Below are positions 45,987 to 56,508 of a DNA stretch of 64,000 nucleotides, piece after piece. Source of the DNA: Rhodanobacter_A agri (lineage in GTDB: Bacteria; Pseudomonadota; Gammaproteobacteria; Xanthomonadales; Rhodanobacteraceae); contig NZ_JADIKL010000002.1 of NCBI RefSeq assembly GCF_044904705.1, forward strand, positions 620,001 through 684,000. Reading direction: 5' to 3'. The translations under genes and the position numbers were made by a program. How positions within the stretch are numbered: the first letter of the stretch is position 1; the number at the start of each line of letters is the position of its first letter. A model generated the notes under the pieces. It was not told where the DNA came from. It was given only the letters and a program-made list of their open reading frames with translations, and did no database searches.

Positions 45987-47129
45987 TCAACGCACGATGT
46001 CGCAGTTCCCCTTGAGCGAAAGAATCCACGCGCGGATCAGCGCTTCGCCCTCGCGATCCACGGTGCTGCGGCCGATCTCCGGCATCATCACGCCGGGTTG
46101 GGCGGAGCCGATGCGGTGCATGATGATCGACGCGTCCGGCTTGCCGGGCACGATGTCGAACAGGCGTCCGCCGGTGGCCGGTCCGGCCGCCTCGGGCGAC
46201 TTGCACAGGCCGAGGTGGTGGTCTTCCGGCACGTCCGGGCCGAGCGAGAAGCCGGTGACGCTGGCCTCGCCGTTCGGGTTGTGGCACATCGCGCAGTTGA
46301 CATCGAGCCAGGCGCGCGCACGCGCATCGAGCGAGGCGCTGGGGTCGCGCCAGTCGGCGTTCTTCGGCACGTCGGCGAGCTTGGGCAGGTCCATCAGGTA
46401 GCCGATGGCGACCAGGTGTTCCAGCTGGTTCTCGCGGCCGCTGCCGTAGTCGTAGTCGCGGTTGAGGTGACGCGCCTTCGGGCCGATCGGCAGGATGCTG
46501 CGGCCGATCATGTCGGCTTCGTGGCAGTTCACGCACTGGCCTTCGTCGGGCACCACGTAGTTGAAGTCCTCGCGCTGGTTCTGTGCATCGACCAAGGTGA
46601 GCGCCTGCACGTCGCCGGTGCGTACCAGCGTGGCTTCGGTCTGCGCCTGGTTCCACACGTAGACGAAGGGTGTCCAGCCTTCCTTGCGGCGCACCAGCAG
46701 GCGCGTTTCGACCAGGTGCACGCTGGCGAGGTTCAGGTCCTGGCCGGTGAAGTCGCCGGAGTAATCCAGCGTGCGCGCCACGTCGCTGAACTTGCCGTCG
46801 GCGGCGCGCGGGTAATAGAAGGTCTTGGTGACGACGGTGCCGATCGGGAAGTCGAACGTGTTCTTCGCGTCGTACTTCGCCGACACGCCCTTGGGCATCC
46901 AGACCGTGCGCAGCTTGTGCACGTAATCGGTGAACAGCGGCGTGTTGAGGCTGTAAGGCACCACGCCGGCGTTGAGTTCCAGCTTGCCGTCACGGGCTTC
47001 GACCATGTGCCAGTCGCTGAGCCGGAGCGGCTTGCCGTCGGCGTGGAATGCCGGCGGTGCCATGCCGCGCTGGCAGCCGGCCAGCAGAAGCAGCGCCAGC
47101 AGCGCGGCGTGTTTCGCAAACTTCACCAT
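45987..47129 (-). CDS. SO2930-family diheme c-type cytochrome lipoprotein
   Basis: 380 residues. A lipoprotein signal ends in LLLAGC. Two haem-binding sites are seen: CVNCH in DEGQCVNCHEADM and CAMCH in VNCAMCHNPNGEA, with distal Met candidates downstream (GVMMPEIGRS). It fits the SO2930/HNE_0200 family (TIGR03806 as I recall), which regularly pairs with the parallel beta-helix family encoded directly upstream; the pair's function is unknown. It probably sits in the periplasm or outer membrane and moves electrons. The ATG lies 7 bases after the stop of the beta-helix gene, with GAGG upstream. Confidence 0.88.
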   Translation of the reverse strand: MVKFAKHAALLALLLLAGCQRGMAPPAFHADGKPLRLSDWHMVEARDGKLELNAGVVPYSLNTPLFTDYVHKLRTVWMPKGVSAKYDAKNTFDFPIGTVVTKTFYYPRAADGKFSDVARTLDYSGDFTGQDLNLASVHLVETRLLVRRKEGWTPFVYVWNQAQTEATLVRTGDVQALTLVDAQNQREDFNYVVPDEGQCVNCHEADMIGRSILPIGPKARHLNRDYDYGSGRENQLEHLVAIGYLMDLPKLADVPKNADWRDPSASLDARARAWLDVNCAMCHNPNGEASVTGFSLGPDVPEDHHLGLCKSPEAAGPATGGRLFDIVPGKPDASIIMHRIGSAQPGVMMPEIGRSTVDREGEALIRAWILSLKGNCDIVR

Positions 47130-47136
47130 CACGCCC

Positions 47137-48372
47137 TCAAATCTTCGGCTCGGGGTTCAGCGTCACCGCCGGCAGCTTGTCGAGCGTGCACTGGAACGGC
47201 TTCATGTCGGTGTTGGGGTGCTTGTAGCCGTTGGGGCCGTCGGCATTCACCACGCCGCTGACGTCTTGCAGGCAGATGCGGTCCTGCGGCGGCAGCGTCT
47301 TGTCGGTGAATTTCGGATCGCTGTAGCCATCCCACAGCACGTCGGGGAAATGGCCGCTGATGCCGAACATGGCGAGCTTCAGCGTCTTGAAGTCCAGGCC
47401 GCTGGGCGAATCGCCGCCGCCCTTGAGGCGGTTGCCGTAGATGAAGATGCCCTTCGGGTACGGGTCGTAGCCGGCCGCTACGCCGGTCTTGCTGGCGTAG
47501 TTGGTGGAGTAGAAGCTGGAGACGATGATGTTCGCCGTCTTGTTGTCGGCGATGTCGTTGTCGAAGATCTCCACCTTCGGGTTGGAGTTCACCACCACGC
47601 CCGAGCCGGCCGGCACGCTGGCCACCGCCGAGCCGTTGGCGGCGAAGTTGTCGTGGTTGTTGGCGACCACGTGGTTCTTGAACACGCGCGTGCCGCCGCC
47701 TTCCATCAGCAGGTCGGGCATGTTGAACACCAGAATGCCGCCGGAGTTGTTGGTGGCGGTGTTGCCGTACACGTCGGCATGTACCGTGTTCTCGATCTCG
47801 ATGCCGGCCACGTTCTGTTCGGCGCGGTTGTTGCGCACGATCACGTTGGTGGACTGGCCGACGTAGATGCCCGAGTCGGAGGCGCCGATGGCTTCGGAGT
47901 CCTCGATCAGCACGTTCTGCGTCTTCACCGGGTAGATGCCGTAGGGACCGTTGCTGGTCTTGGAGCCATCGGTCCACTGCGTGCGCACGCCGTGGATGGT
48001 GATGTTCTTGCCGTGGTTGATCTTCAGCGCATCGCCCTTGGTGTCCTCGATGGTGAGGTTCTCGATGGTGAAGTCGTTGGCGTTCACCAGCAGGCCTTCC
48101 GGCCCCACCACCTGGCCCTTGAACGAGAGCACGGTCTGGTCCTTGCCGGCGCCCTTGATGGTCACGCCGTCGGTGCGCAGGCTGAGGCCGCGCTTCAGGC
48201 TGTAGTGGCCGGCGGGGATGTCGATCACGGTGCCGGGCTTGGCGTCCAGCAACTGTTCCTGCAGCTTCGACTCGAAGCTGGCGTCGGAGGCATTCTGCGG
48301 TGCGGGTGCCTGCTGGCTGCTGCACCCGGCGAGTACGGCGACGAGCGTGGCGGCGATGAGCGTCTTGCGCAT
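47137..48372 (-). CDS. parallel beta-helix repeat lipoprotein
   Basis: 411 residues. The lipobox LAGC follows a short signal peptide (MRKTLIAATLVAVLAGCSSQ). The body shows right-handed parallel beta-helix repeats: ADGVTIKG-like turns, LTIEDTKGDALKI, NVLIEDSEAIGASDSGIYVGQS, NVIVRNNRAEQNVAGIEIEN, ADVYGNTATNNSGGILVF. This matches the family (TIGR03805 as I recall) known to occur as a gene pair with the SO2930-type cytochrome. Such folds often bind or cleave polysaccharide, but no catalytic residues are evident. It is the first gene of the operon, 127 bases from the AraC gene. Confidence 0.88.
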   Translation of the reverse strand: MRKTLIAATLVAVLAGCSSQQAPAPQNASDASFESKLQEQLLDAKPGTVIDIPAGHYSLKRGLSLRTDGVTIKGAGKDQTVLSFKGQVVGPEGLLVNANDFTIENLTIEDTKGDALKINHGKNITIHGVRTQWTDGSKTSNGPYGIYPVKTQNVLIEDSEAIGASDSGIYVGQSTNVIVRNNRAEQNVAGIEIENTVHADVYGNTATNNSGGILVFNMPDLLMEGGGTRVFKNHVVANNHDNFAANGSAVASVPAGSGVVVNSNPKVEIFDNDIADNKTANIIVSSFYSTNYASKTGVAAGYDPYPKGIFIYGNRLKGGGDSPSGLDFKTLKLAMFGISGHFPDVLWDGYSDPKFTDKTLPPQDRICLQDVSGVVNADGPNGYKHPNTDMKPFQCTLDKLPAVTLNPEPKI

Positions 48373-48437
48373 GATCGTTGAACTCCCCATTCGAACGGCA
48401 TTGCGGATACGTCACTGTCCCGCAACACGTTGCAATT

Positions 48438-48479
48438 GGGGAGGGCAAAACGGCCAACGCGTGGGGGGTAAAACGGCCA
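48438..48479. promoter_or_regulatory. paired direct repeats, candidate AraC operator
   Basis: Two 19-base copies start at 48438 and 48461 (23-bp period) and agree at 16 of 19 positions, sharing AAAACGGCCA. They lie 66-107 bases upstream of the beta-helix lipoprotein start, between it and the araC-type gene. Direct repeats about two helical turns apart are the usual site architecture for AraC-family activators. Confidence 0.65.
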
Positions 48480-48499
48480 GTGTTGACCGCGGAAGGCCG

Positions 48500-49585
48500 T
48501 CAGGCGGCGGCGCGGCGGGCTTCCTGTGGCGCCATGCCGGTCCAGCGCTTGAAGGCACGGCGGAACTCGCGCGGATCGCTGAAACCTACCTCGCCGCCGA
48601 TCTCGGCGACGCTCAGACTGCCGGCTTGCAGCAGCTGCAGGGCACGTTCGGCGCGCACGCGGTCGTGGATCTCGCGGAACACGCGCCCGCTCTCGGTGAG
48701 CCGGCGCCGCAGGGAGCGTTCGCTGAGGTTGAGCGTGCGCGCTACATCGTTGAGGGTGGGCTGCTGGCGCAGTTGGCTGCGCAGCAGGCGTTCCACCGCC
48801 GCGACGATCTCCTGGTGCGGTTCGCCGCCGTCCGCCGTGCGCTGCTGCGCGCACAGCGCCAGCGCCTGTTGCGCCGTGAGCGGGTTGTAGCCCGGCAAGG
48901 GACGGGCCAGCCACTGCGTGTCGATCAGCAGGCGGCAGCGCGGCGCGTCGAAGCGCAGCTCGCAGCCGAACAGCCGCGCATACTCGTCGGCGTGCTGCGG
49001 ACGCGGATAGGCAAGCTCCACGCGCAGCGGACGCAATTCGGCACCGACCAGTTCCCGCGCGATCAGCGTCGAGCTGGCGAACAGTTCCTCGCAGAAGAAC
49101 GGCAGCAGGCTGGCGTCGTCGAACAGCGGCAGCGCGACCATCGCCACGGCGTGCTCGTCCACCGGCTCGAACGCGAGGTCGAGCAGGCAGCCGCAGATCT
49201 TGTGGTGCGCGATGCCAGCCAGCATCGCTTCGCCGAAGGTGCGCGAGGTCATCATCGCCAGCCCCAGCAGGCCGAAGCCGCCGAGGTTGCCCTCGCGGCC
49301 GATGCGCAGGCCCGCGTCCGGCACGTCCAACGCCGCCAGCGCACGGTGCACGAAGATGCTGGCCTGGCGGTAGGACACGCGCAGCGCCGGGTCGGCGATC
49401 TGCGCGCGGTTGAGCGCCAGCCCCGCGAACCAGGAGCGGCTGTCCACGCCCTGCGCATCCGCCATCTGCACCAGGTAGAGCAGCTTGTTGGTGGGAAACT
49501 CCGCGACGGTAAAGCGCGGGTCTTCCGTCGCCGGCGCGAGGTGCGCCGCGGAATGGAAGCCGATCATGCCGGCGGGACGTGCCAT
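48500..49585 (-). CDS. AraC family transcriptional regulator (Arabinose_bd-type N-terminus)
   Basis: 361 residues. The N-terminal 200 residues resemble the PF12625 ligand-binding domain found in OruR-, ArgR- and AlkR-type regulators. The C-terminal AraC DNA-binding domain contains TLNDVARTLNLSERSLRRRL and SVAEIGGEVGFSDPREFRRA followed by FKRWTGMAPQEAR. The ATG at 49585 is chosen because GGAG lies upstream; another ATG ten codons earlier repeats MARP but lacks a ribosome site. It is co-directional with and directly upstream of the beta-helix/cytochrome/receptor/dehydrogenase operon, so it probably activates that operon. Confidence 0.93.
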   Translation of the reverse strand: MARPAGMIGFHSAAHLAPATEDPRFTVAEFPTNKLLYLVQMADAQGVDSRSWFAGLALNRAQIADPALRVSYRQASIFVHRALAALDVPDAGLRIGREGNLGGFGLLGLAMMTSRTFGEAMLAGIAHHKICGCLLDLAFEPVDEHAVAMVALPLFDDASLLPFFCEELFASSTLIARELVGAELRPLRVELAYPRPQHADEYARLFGCELRFDAPRCRLLIDTQWLARPLPGYNPLTAQQALALCAQQRTADGGEPHQEIVAAVERLLRSQLRQQPTLNDVARTLNLSERSLRRRLTESGRVFREIHDRVRAERALQLLQAGSLSVAEIGGEVGFSDPREFRRAFKRWTGMAPQEARRAAA

Positions 49586-49699
49586 GGTGCCGTTGCTCCG
49601 ACGCGGGCGGGCCATTGCGGCCCGCGATCCGGACTTTCTAGCACGCTTGCGCCGCCGACCGCTTGCGCAATGCACAAGCGGCGGGGGCGGATGCGGCGT

Positions 49700-52600
49700 T
49701 TACTCGCCGATGGTCAGCAGCGAGGCGTTGCCGCCGGCGGCGGTGGTGTTGATGGTGAGCGTGCGCTCGCCGGCGAAGCGCAGCAGATAGTGCGGGCCGC
49801 CGGCCTTGGGGCCGGTGCCGGAGAGGCTCTCGCCGCCGAACGGCTGCACGCCGACCACCGCGCCGATCTGGTTGCGGTTGACGTAGCAGTTGCCGACGCG
49901 GGCGTGGCTGCGGATGTATTCCACGGTGTCGTCGATGCGGCTGTGCACGCCGAGGGTGAGGCCGTAGCCGGTGGCATTGATCTGTTCCACCACCTGCTTC
50001 AGCTCGCTGCCCTTCCAGCGCAGCACGTGCAGCACCGGGCCGAACACCTCGCGGGTGAGCGTGGCGAGCGCGGGGATCTCGTAGGCGCGCGGCGCGAAGA
50101 AGGTGCCGTGGGCGGCGACGTCGGCATCGAGCTTCGCCTCGGCGATCTTCTTCGCTTCCTTGTCCATGCGCGCGGCGTGGTCGACCAGGATCTGCTTGGC
50201 GTCCTCGTCGATCACCGGGCCCACGTCGGTGGTGAGCTGGCCGGGGTCGCCCACCTTCAGCTCGGCCATCGCGCCGGCGAGCATGCCGACCACCTTGTCG
50301 GCGATGTCTTCCTGTACGAACAGCACGCGCGCGGCCGAGCAGCGCTGGCCGGCGGACTGGAACGCGGAGGCGATCACGTCCTTGACGATCTGCTCAGGCA
50401 GGGCGGAGGAGTCGGCGATCATCGCGTTCTGGCCGCCGGTCTCGGCGATCAGCGCGGCGATCGGCGCGTTGCGCGCGGCCAGTGCGCGGTTGATCGCCCA
50501 GGCGGTTTCGGTGGAGCCGGTGAAGGCCACGCCGGCCACGCGCGGGTCCTTGGTCAGCGCAGCGCCGACCACGGCGCCGTCGCCGGGCAGGTATTGCAGC
50601 ACGGCCTCGGGCACGCCGGCTTCGTGCAGCAGCTTCACCGCGGCATAGCCGATCAGGCTGGTCTGCTCGGCGGGCTTGGCGATCACGCTGTTGCCGGCGG
50701 CGAGCGCGGCGCTGACCTGGCCCAGGAAGATCGCCAGCGGGAAGTTCCACGGGCTGATGCAGACGAACACGCCGCGGCCGTTGAGGAACAGCTGGTTGCT
50801 CTCGCCGGTGGGGCCGGGCAACTGCTCGGGCTGGCCGAACAGGCGGCGCGCCATGGTGGCGTAGTAGCGCAGGAAGTCGGCGGCCTCGCGGATTTCGGCG
50901 ATGGCGTCGGGCAGGCTCTTGCCAGCCTCGCGCACGCACAGCGCGATGAACTCGGCGCGGCGCGCTTCGAGTTGTTCCGCAGCATGTTCAAGAATCGCGG
51001 CGCGGCTGGCGGCGGGCAGGCGATCCCAGTCGGGCTGGGCCGCGACGGCATTGGCCAGCGCCTTGTCCACCAGCGCGGCGTCGGCGCTGACGTAGCTGCC
51101 CACGACCTGGCGGCGGTCGGCCGGGTTGGTCACCTGCACGGTCGGGCCGTTGCCCTTGGCGCCGGGCACCAGCGGTTCGGCGTTCCACGGACCGCACTTG
51201 GCGTTGACGGCTTCGGCGGTGGCCTTCAGTTCGTTGTCGTTGGAGAAGTTGATGCCCATGGAATTCTTCCGGAGTTCGCCGAACAGATTGACCGGCAGGG
51301 GAATGCGGGGATGCGGGATGGAGGCGAAGCGGCGCACGGTTTCGCAGGGATCGGCCACCAGTTCGCGCACCGGCAGCGACTCGTCCACCACGCGGTTGAC
51401 GAAGCTGGTGTTGGCGCCGTTTTCCAGCAGGCGGCGCACCAGGTAGGGCAGCAGGTCTTCGTGCGTGCCCACCGGCGCGTACACGCGGCAGGGCACGTTG
51501 AGGTTCTGCGGGCCGATCACCTCGGCGTAGAGGTCGGTGCCCATGCCGTGCAGGCGCTGGAATTCGAACGGCCGGCCGCGCGCGATGTGATGCACCGCGG
51601 CGATGCTGTGCGCGTTGTGGGTGGCGAACTGCGGGTAGATCAGCTCGACGCCGGCGTCGAACAGCTTGCGCGCGCAGGCCAGGTAGGAAACGTCGGTGTT
51701 CGGCTTGCGCGTGTACAGCGGGTAGCCGGCCAGGCCTTGTTCCTGGGCGCGCTTGATCTCGGCATCCCAGTAGGCGCCCTTCACCAGACGCACGTACCAG
51801 CGACGATTTGCCGCACGTGCGGTCTCGATCAGCCAGTCGATCACGAACGGGGTGCGCTTGGAGTAGGCCTGCACCACGATGCCAAGGCCGTTCCAGCCTT
51901 GCAGCGAGGGGTGGGCGAAGACGTCGCCGATGATGTCCAGCGAAAGTTCGAGGCGGTCGGCTTCCTCGGCGTCGACGGACAGCGCAATGCCCTGCTTCAT
52001 CGCCAGCTGCGACAGCTCCAGCAGCTTGGCGGTGAGATCGCGGCGGGCGATCTCGCGCTTGGCCACCTCGTAGCGCGGGTGCAGCGCGGACAGCTTCACC
52101 GAGATCGACGGCGCGTCGGTGTGGTTGGCGAACGGGCCGCGCGCGCCGATGCGGGCGATCGCGCGACGATAGTCTTCCTGGTAGCGCTCGGCGGTCTCGC
52201 TGGTGAGTGCGGACTCGCCCAGCATGTCGTAGGAATAGCGGTACACCGCGTATTCCTTCTTGGCGCAGCGGTCCAGCGCCTCGTCGATGGTCTGCCCCAT
52301 CACGAACTGGTGGCCCATGATGCGCATGGCCTGGCGCACCGCGAGGCGGATCGCCGGCTCGCCGGCGCGGCCGGCCAGGCGCTTCAGCGCGCCGGTGAAG
52401 TCGCGGCGGGTCTCCTCGGCCAGGTTCACCAGGTGGCCGGTGAGCATCAGGCCCCAGGTGCTGGCGTTGACGAACAGCGACTCGCTCTGGCCCAGGTGCT
52501 TTTTCCAGTCCGCGTCGCCCAGCTTGTCGCGGATCAACTTGTCGGCGGTGGCCTTGTCGGGAATGCGCAGCAGCGCTTCGGCCACGCACATCAGCAGCAC

Positions 52601-52855
52601 GCCTTCCTCCGAGGAAAGATCGTACTGGCGCATGAAGGATTCCACCGCGCTCTGGTCCTTGGCGCGGGCACGCACGCGGGTCACCAGGCCGGCGGCGACG
52701 TCGATCACCTGCTCGCGCTCGGTGGGCGGCAAGGTGGCCTGGGCGAGCAGGTCGTTGACCGCTTCGGTTTCGTCGCGCAGCCACGCGGCGGTGATGCGCG
52801 CGCGGGCCGGCTCGGCGCCGGCGGGGAGTTCGGGGCTGAGGATGGGTTGGGTCAC
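49700..52855 (-). CDS. putA: bifunctional proline dehydrogenase / P5C dehydrogenase PutA
   Basis: About 1051 residues, the short PutA class without an N-terminal ribbon-helix-helix DNA-binding domain. The proline dehydrogenase barrel (about 200-480) includes SVKLSALHPRYE, IALSVDAEEADRLELSLD and YVRLVKGAYWDAEIKRAQ. The aldehyde dehydrogenase half shows ISPWNFPLAIFLGQV, IAETGGQNAMIADSSALPEQ with catalytic Glu, and catalytic Cys in AGQRCSAARVLF. It oxidises proline to glutamate, passing electrons from FAD to quinone. The GTG at 52855 fits the family N-terminus, though no strong ribosome site is seen. Confidence 0.95.
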   Translation of the reverse strand: MTQPILSPELPAGAEPARARITAAWLRDETEAVNDLLAQATLPPTEREQVIDVAAGLVTRVRARAKDQSAVESFMRQYDLSSEEGVLLMCVAEALLRIPDKATADKLIRDKLGDADWKKHLGQSESLFVNASTWGLMLTGHLVNLAEETRRDFTGALKRLAGRAGEPAIRLAVRQAMRIMGHQFVMGQTIDEALDRCAKKEYAVYRYSYDMLGESALTSETAERYQEDYRRAIARIGARGPFANHTDAPSISVKLSALHPRYEVAKREIARRDLTAKLLELSQLAMKQGIALSVDAEEADRLELSLDIIGDVFAHPSLQGWNGLGIVVQAYSKRTPFVIDWLIETARAANRRWYVRLVKGAYWDAEIKRAQEQGLAGYPLYTRKPNTDVSYLACARKLFDAGVELIYPQFATHNAHSIAAVHHIARGRPFEFQRLHGMGTDLYAEVIGPQNLNVPCRVYAPVGTHEDLLPYLVRRLLENGANTSFVNRVVDESLPVRELVADPCETVRRFASIPHPRIPLPVNLFGELRKNSMGINFSNDNELKATAEAVNAKCGPWNAEPLVPGAKGNGPTVQVTNPADRRQVVGSYVSADAALVDKALANAVAAQPDWDRLPAASRAAILEHAAEQLEARRAEFIALCVREAGKSLPDAIAEIREAADFLRYYATMARRLFGQPEQLPGPTGESNQLFLNGRGVFVCISPWNFPLAIFLGQVSAALAAGNSVIAKPAEQTSLIGYAAVKLLHEAGVPEAVLQYLPGDGAVVGAALTKDPRVAGVAFTGSTETAWAINRALAARNAPIAALIAETGGQNAMIADSSALPEQIVKDVIASAFQSAGQRCSAARVLFVQEDIADKVVGMLAGAMAELKVGDPGQLTTDVGPVIDEDAKQILVDHAARMDKEAKKIAEAKLDADVAAHGTFFAPRAYEIPALATLTREVFGPVLHVLRWKGSELKQVVEQINATGYGLTLGVHSRIDDTVEYIRSHARVGNCYVNRNQIGAVVGVQPFGGESLSGTGPKAGGPHYLLRFAGERTLTINTTAAGGNASLLTIGE

Positions 52856-53065
52856 GGCGGAGTCGATGCGATGGGGGAAGCGGTTGGGAACGCGCGATTG
52901 TACGCCGTGCGCCGCTCCACCGCCGCAACCCGCTGCCGCGGCGCAGGGTACGCGAGGGTATGTGGCGTGTGCGGCAAAAGTGACCAGGCTCAAGCCCCTG
53001 CGACATTCTTGCCCCTTGCGTCCATGCGACCTATCATCGAAGCGCTCTTGGCACGCCGGATCTCC

Positions 53066-53554
53066 ATGATCGTGCTACGACCAGCCGCCGCCGGCTTGCC
53101 GCGCGTGACGATATGGCTCAGGCCCAATCGCACGCTAAGTCGACGCGGCCTGCGTCGGCTCATCATGCTTCTGGTCGCGCTAGCGCTGACGACCGCCGTC
53201 CTGGGCGCGTGGCAGGGGAATGTATTCGCTCCGCTGTTCGCCCTGGTCGAGTCGTCCGCCGTGGCTGTCGCCTTGTGCGTGGCCTGGCGGGCGGGCGACC
53301 GCAGCGAGCGCATCACCCTCGACGACAGGTCGCTGGAGGTGCAATCGTTGCCGGGACGGCAACGCGTGCGTTTCCAGCCTTATTGGGTGCGCGTGCGGCT
53401 GGAGGAGGGGGAAAGCGGATGTCGCCGCCTGTTGCTGTCGTCGCACGGGCGCGAGCTGGAGATCGGCAGGTTCCTTGCCGAACAGGAACGTGTCGAGCTG
53501 TTGCGGAAACTCACGGTGTTGCTGGAAGGATTCAACGACCAGTCGCGCGGATAG
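53066..53554 (+). CDS. DUF2244 domain-containing membrane protein
   Basis: 162 residues with two adjacent membrane segments (LIMLLVALALTTAVLGAW and LFALVESSAVAVALCVAW) followed by a soluble domain reading ITLDDRSLEVQSLPGRQRVRF and GRELEIGRFL. This is the DUF2244 pattern, often found beside cytochrome oxidase genes. The function is unknown. It ends 20 bases before coxB and is probably part of that operon. The start is uncertain: ATG 53066 or ATG 53024. A much longer open frame running from 48218 is antisense to several genes and is not coding before this point. Confidence 0.8.
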   Translation: MIVLRPAAAGLPRVTIWLRPNRTLSRRGLRRLIMLLVALALTTAVLGAWQGNVFAPLFALVESSAVAVALCVAWRAGDRSERITLDDRSLEVQSLPGRQRVRFQPYWVRVRLEEGESGCRRLLLSSHGRELEIGRFLAEQERVELLRKLTVLLEGFNDQSRG

Positions 53555-53574
53555 GTTCAACAAAGGGCGAGAGC

Positions 53575-54576
53575 ATGACATCTGGCAGCATCAGGACTGA
53601 CGGGACCGGGCCGAATCGTGGCCGATCCAGCCGTGGCAGGATGACCGGCATCAGGCGCGCCGTGGCGGCGTCGACGGCCCTCGTGCTGGCGCTGTGCGCC
53701 GGTCTTGCGCAGGCCGGTCCGCAACCGTGGCAGCTCAATATGAAGCGCGGCGTGACCACCTGGTCCGGCGAGCCGTACTTCCTGAACAACGTCGCGCTCG
53801 GCGTGTGCGTGGTGATCGGCATCCTGGTGTTCGGCGCGATGTTCATCGCCATGTTCCGCTTCCGCAAGTCGCGTGGCGCGGTGGCAGAGAAGTGGTCGCA
53901 CAACACCGCGGTCGAGATCGTCTGGACGACGATCCCGGTGATCATCCTGGTGGTGCTGGCGTGGATGGCCACCGGTGGCCTGGTCTCGTTCGCCAACACC
54001 ACCGGCTCGCAGATGACGATCAAGGTCACCGGCTACCAGTGGAAGTGGCGCTACGACTACGTCGACTACCTTGGCAAGCCGGTCAGCAAGGTCGGCTTCA
54101 TGTCCAAGCTCGACGCGCTGAGCGACAAGACCCGCCAGCTGGGTTCGGGCATGGACCCGTACGCGGTGAAGACCGGTGACGAGAACACCTACCTGCTGAA
54201 CGTGGACAAGCCGCTGGTGCTGCCGATCCACACCAAGATCCGCTTCGTGATCACCAGCGACGACGTGATCCACTCGTGGTGGGTGCCGGCGTTCGGCTGG
54301 AAGATGGATGCCATCCCCGGCATCGTTAACACCGCGTGGACCAACATCAACGAACCCGGCACCTATCGTGGCCAGTGCGCCGAACTGTGCGGCCAGGACC
54401 ACGGCTTCATGCCGATCGTGGTAAACGCGGTATCGCAGGAGGACTTCGCGAAGTGGCTGGCCACGCAGGAGCAGGCGTCCGCGCCGGCGCCCGCTGCGCC
54501 ACCGGCCGCCGCCTCCAGTGCCGCCGCGCCGGCAACGGCGCAGGCCGCGGCACCCGCGCACGGCGGGCAGGGCTGA
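53575..54576 (+). CDS. coxB: cytochrome c oxidase subunit II
   Basis: 333 residues with AAAGGGCGAGAGC before the ATG. A signal-like segment (VLALCAGLAQA) and two membrane helices precede the cupredoxin domain. The CuA ligands are all visible in HSWWVPAFGWKMDAIPG and CAELCGQDHGFM. The aromatic motif YQWKWRYDY is present. A 35-residue Ala/Pro tail closes the protein. It accepts electrons from cytochrome c for the aa3-type oxidase. A second ATG 22 codons in is an alternative start. Confidence 0.96.
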   Translation: MTSGSIRTDGTGPNRGRSSRGRMTGIRRAVAASTALVLALCAGLAQAGPQPWQLNMKRGVTTWSGEPYFLNNVALGVCVVIGILVFGAMFIAMFRFRKSRGAVAEKWSHNTAVEIVWTTIPVIILVVLAWMATGGLVSFANTTGSQMTIKVTGYQWKWRYDYVDYLGKPVSKVGFMSKLDALSDKTRQLGSGMDPYAVKTGDENTYLLNVDKPLVLPIHTKIRFVITSDDVIHSWWVPAFGWKMDAIPGIVNTAWTNINEPGTYRGQCAELCGQDHGFMPIVVNAVSQEDFAKWLATQEQASAPAPAAPPAAASSAAAPATAQAAAPAHGGQG

Positions 54577-54688
54577 GCCCGGGCGCGATCGCAGTCAAGA
54601 CGTGTTGCGGCCGTCCTGGCCGCGAAAATTCCGGAGAGCAGCCGCCCGCGGCTGCGCCATCGACAGACTCAGGCAGAGGTGCAAGGCC

Positions 54689-56305
<1,617 letters not shown>

Positions 56306-56326
56306 CCGGCGCACGGGACACGACAC

Positions 56327-56461
56327 ATGGCCAACCACACTGCGGACGGACAATTTGAACGGAGGCGCCGCCACGGTGTGCGTCGTACCGTGACGGTGCT
56401 GGCCATCGTGGTTGGCGCGTTCTACCTGCTGTCGTTCGCGCAAATTCTGTTGATGAAATAG
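56327..56461 (+). CDS. 44-residue single-pass protein (cytochrome oxidase small assembly protein-like)
   Basis: 44 residues: a short charged N-terminus with RRRR followed by one membrane helix (TVTVLAIVVGAFYLLSFAQI). Small basic-then-hydrophobic proteins of this kind lie between coxA and ctaG in many proteobacteria and are annotated as oxidase small assembly proteins. Here it is the only gene between coxA (21 bases upstream) and coxC (47 bases downstream). Confidence 0.65.
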   Translation: MANHTADGQFERRRRHGVRRTVTVLAIVVGAFYLLSFAQILLMK

Positions 56462-56508
56462 TCGAGGCGGTTCATCGCCTCACCGGGGAAACTCCACGGA
56501 GTCTCAGC

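Noticed and set aside
43346..46015. 889-codon plus-strand frame opposite the TonB receptor
   Set aside because: Val/Arg/His-rich antisense shadow of a gene with a clear receptor plug and barrel on the minus strand.
48218..53020. A very long open frame on the plus strand running into the DUF2244 gene
   Set aside because: It is antisense to araC and putA, is Arg/Ala/His-rich as expected from shadow frames in high-GC DNA, and only the part after 53066 has a family match.
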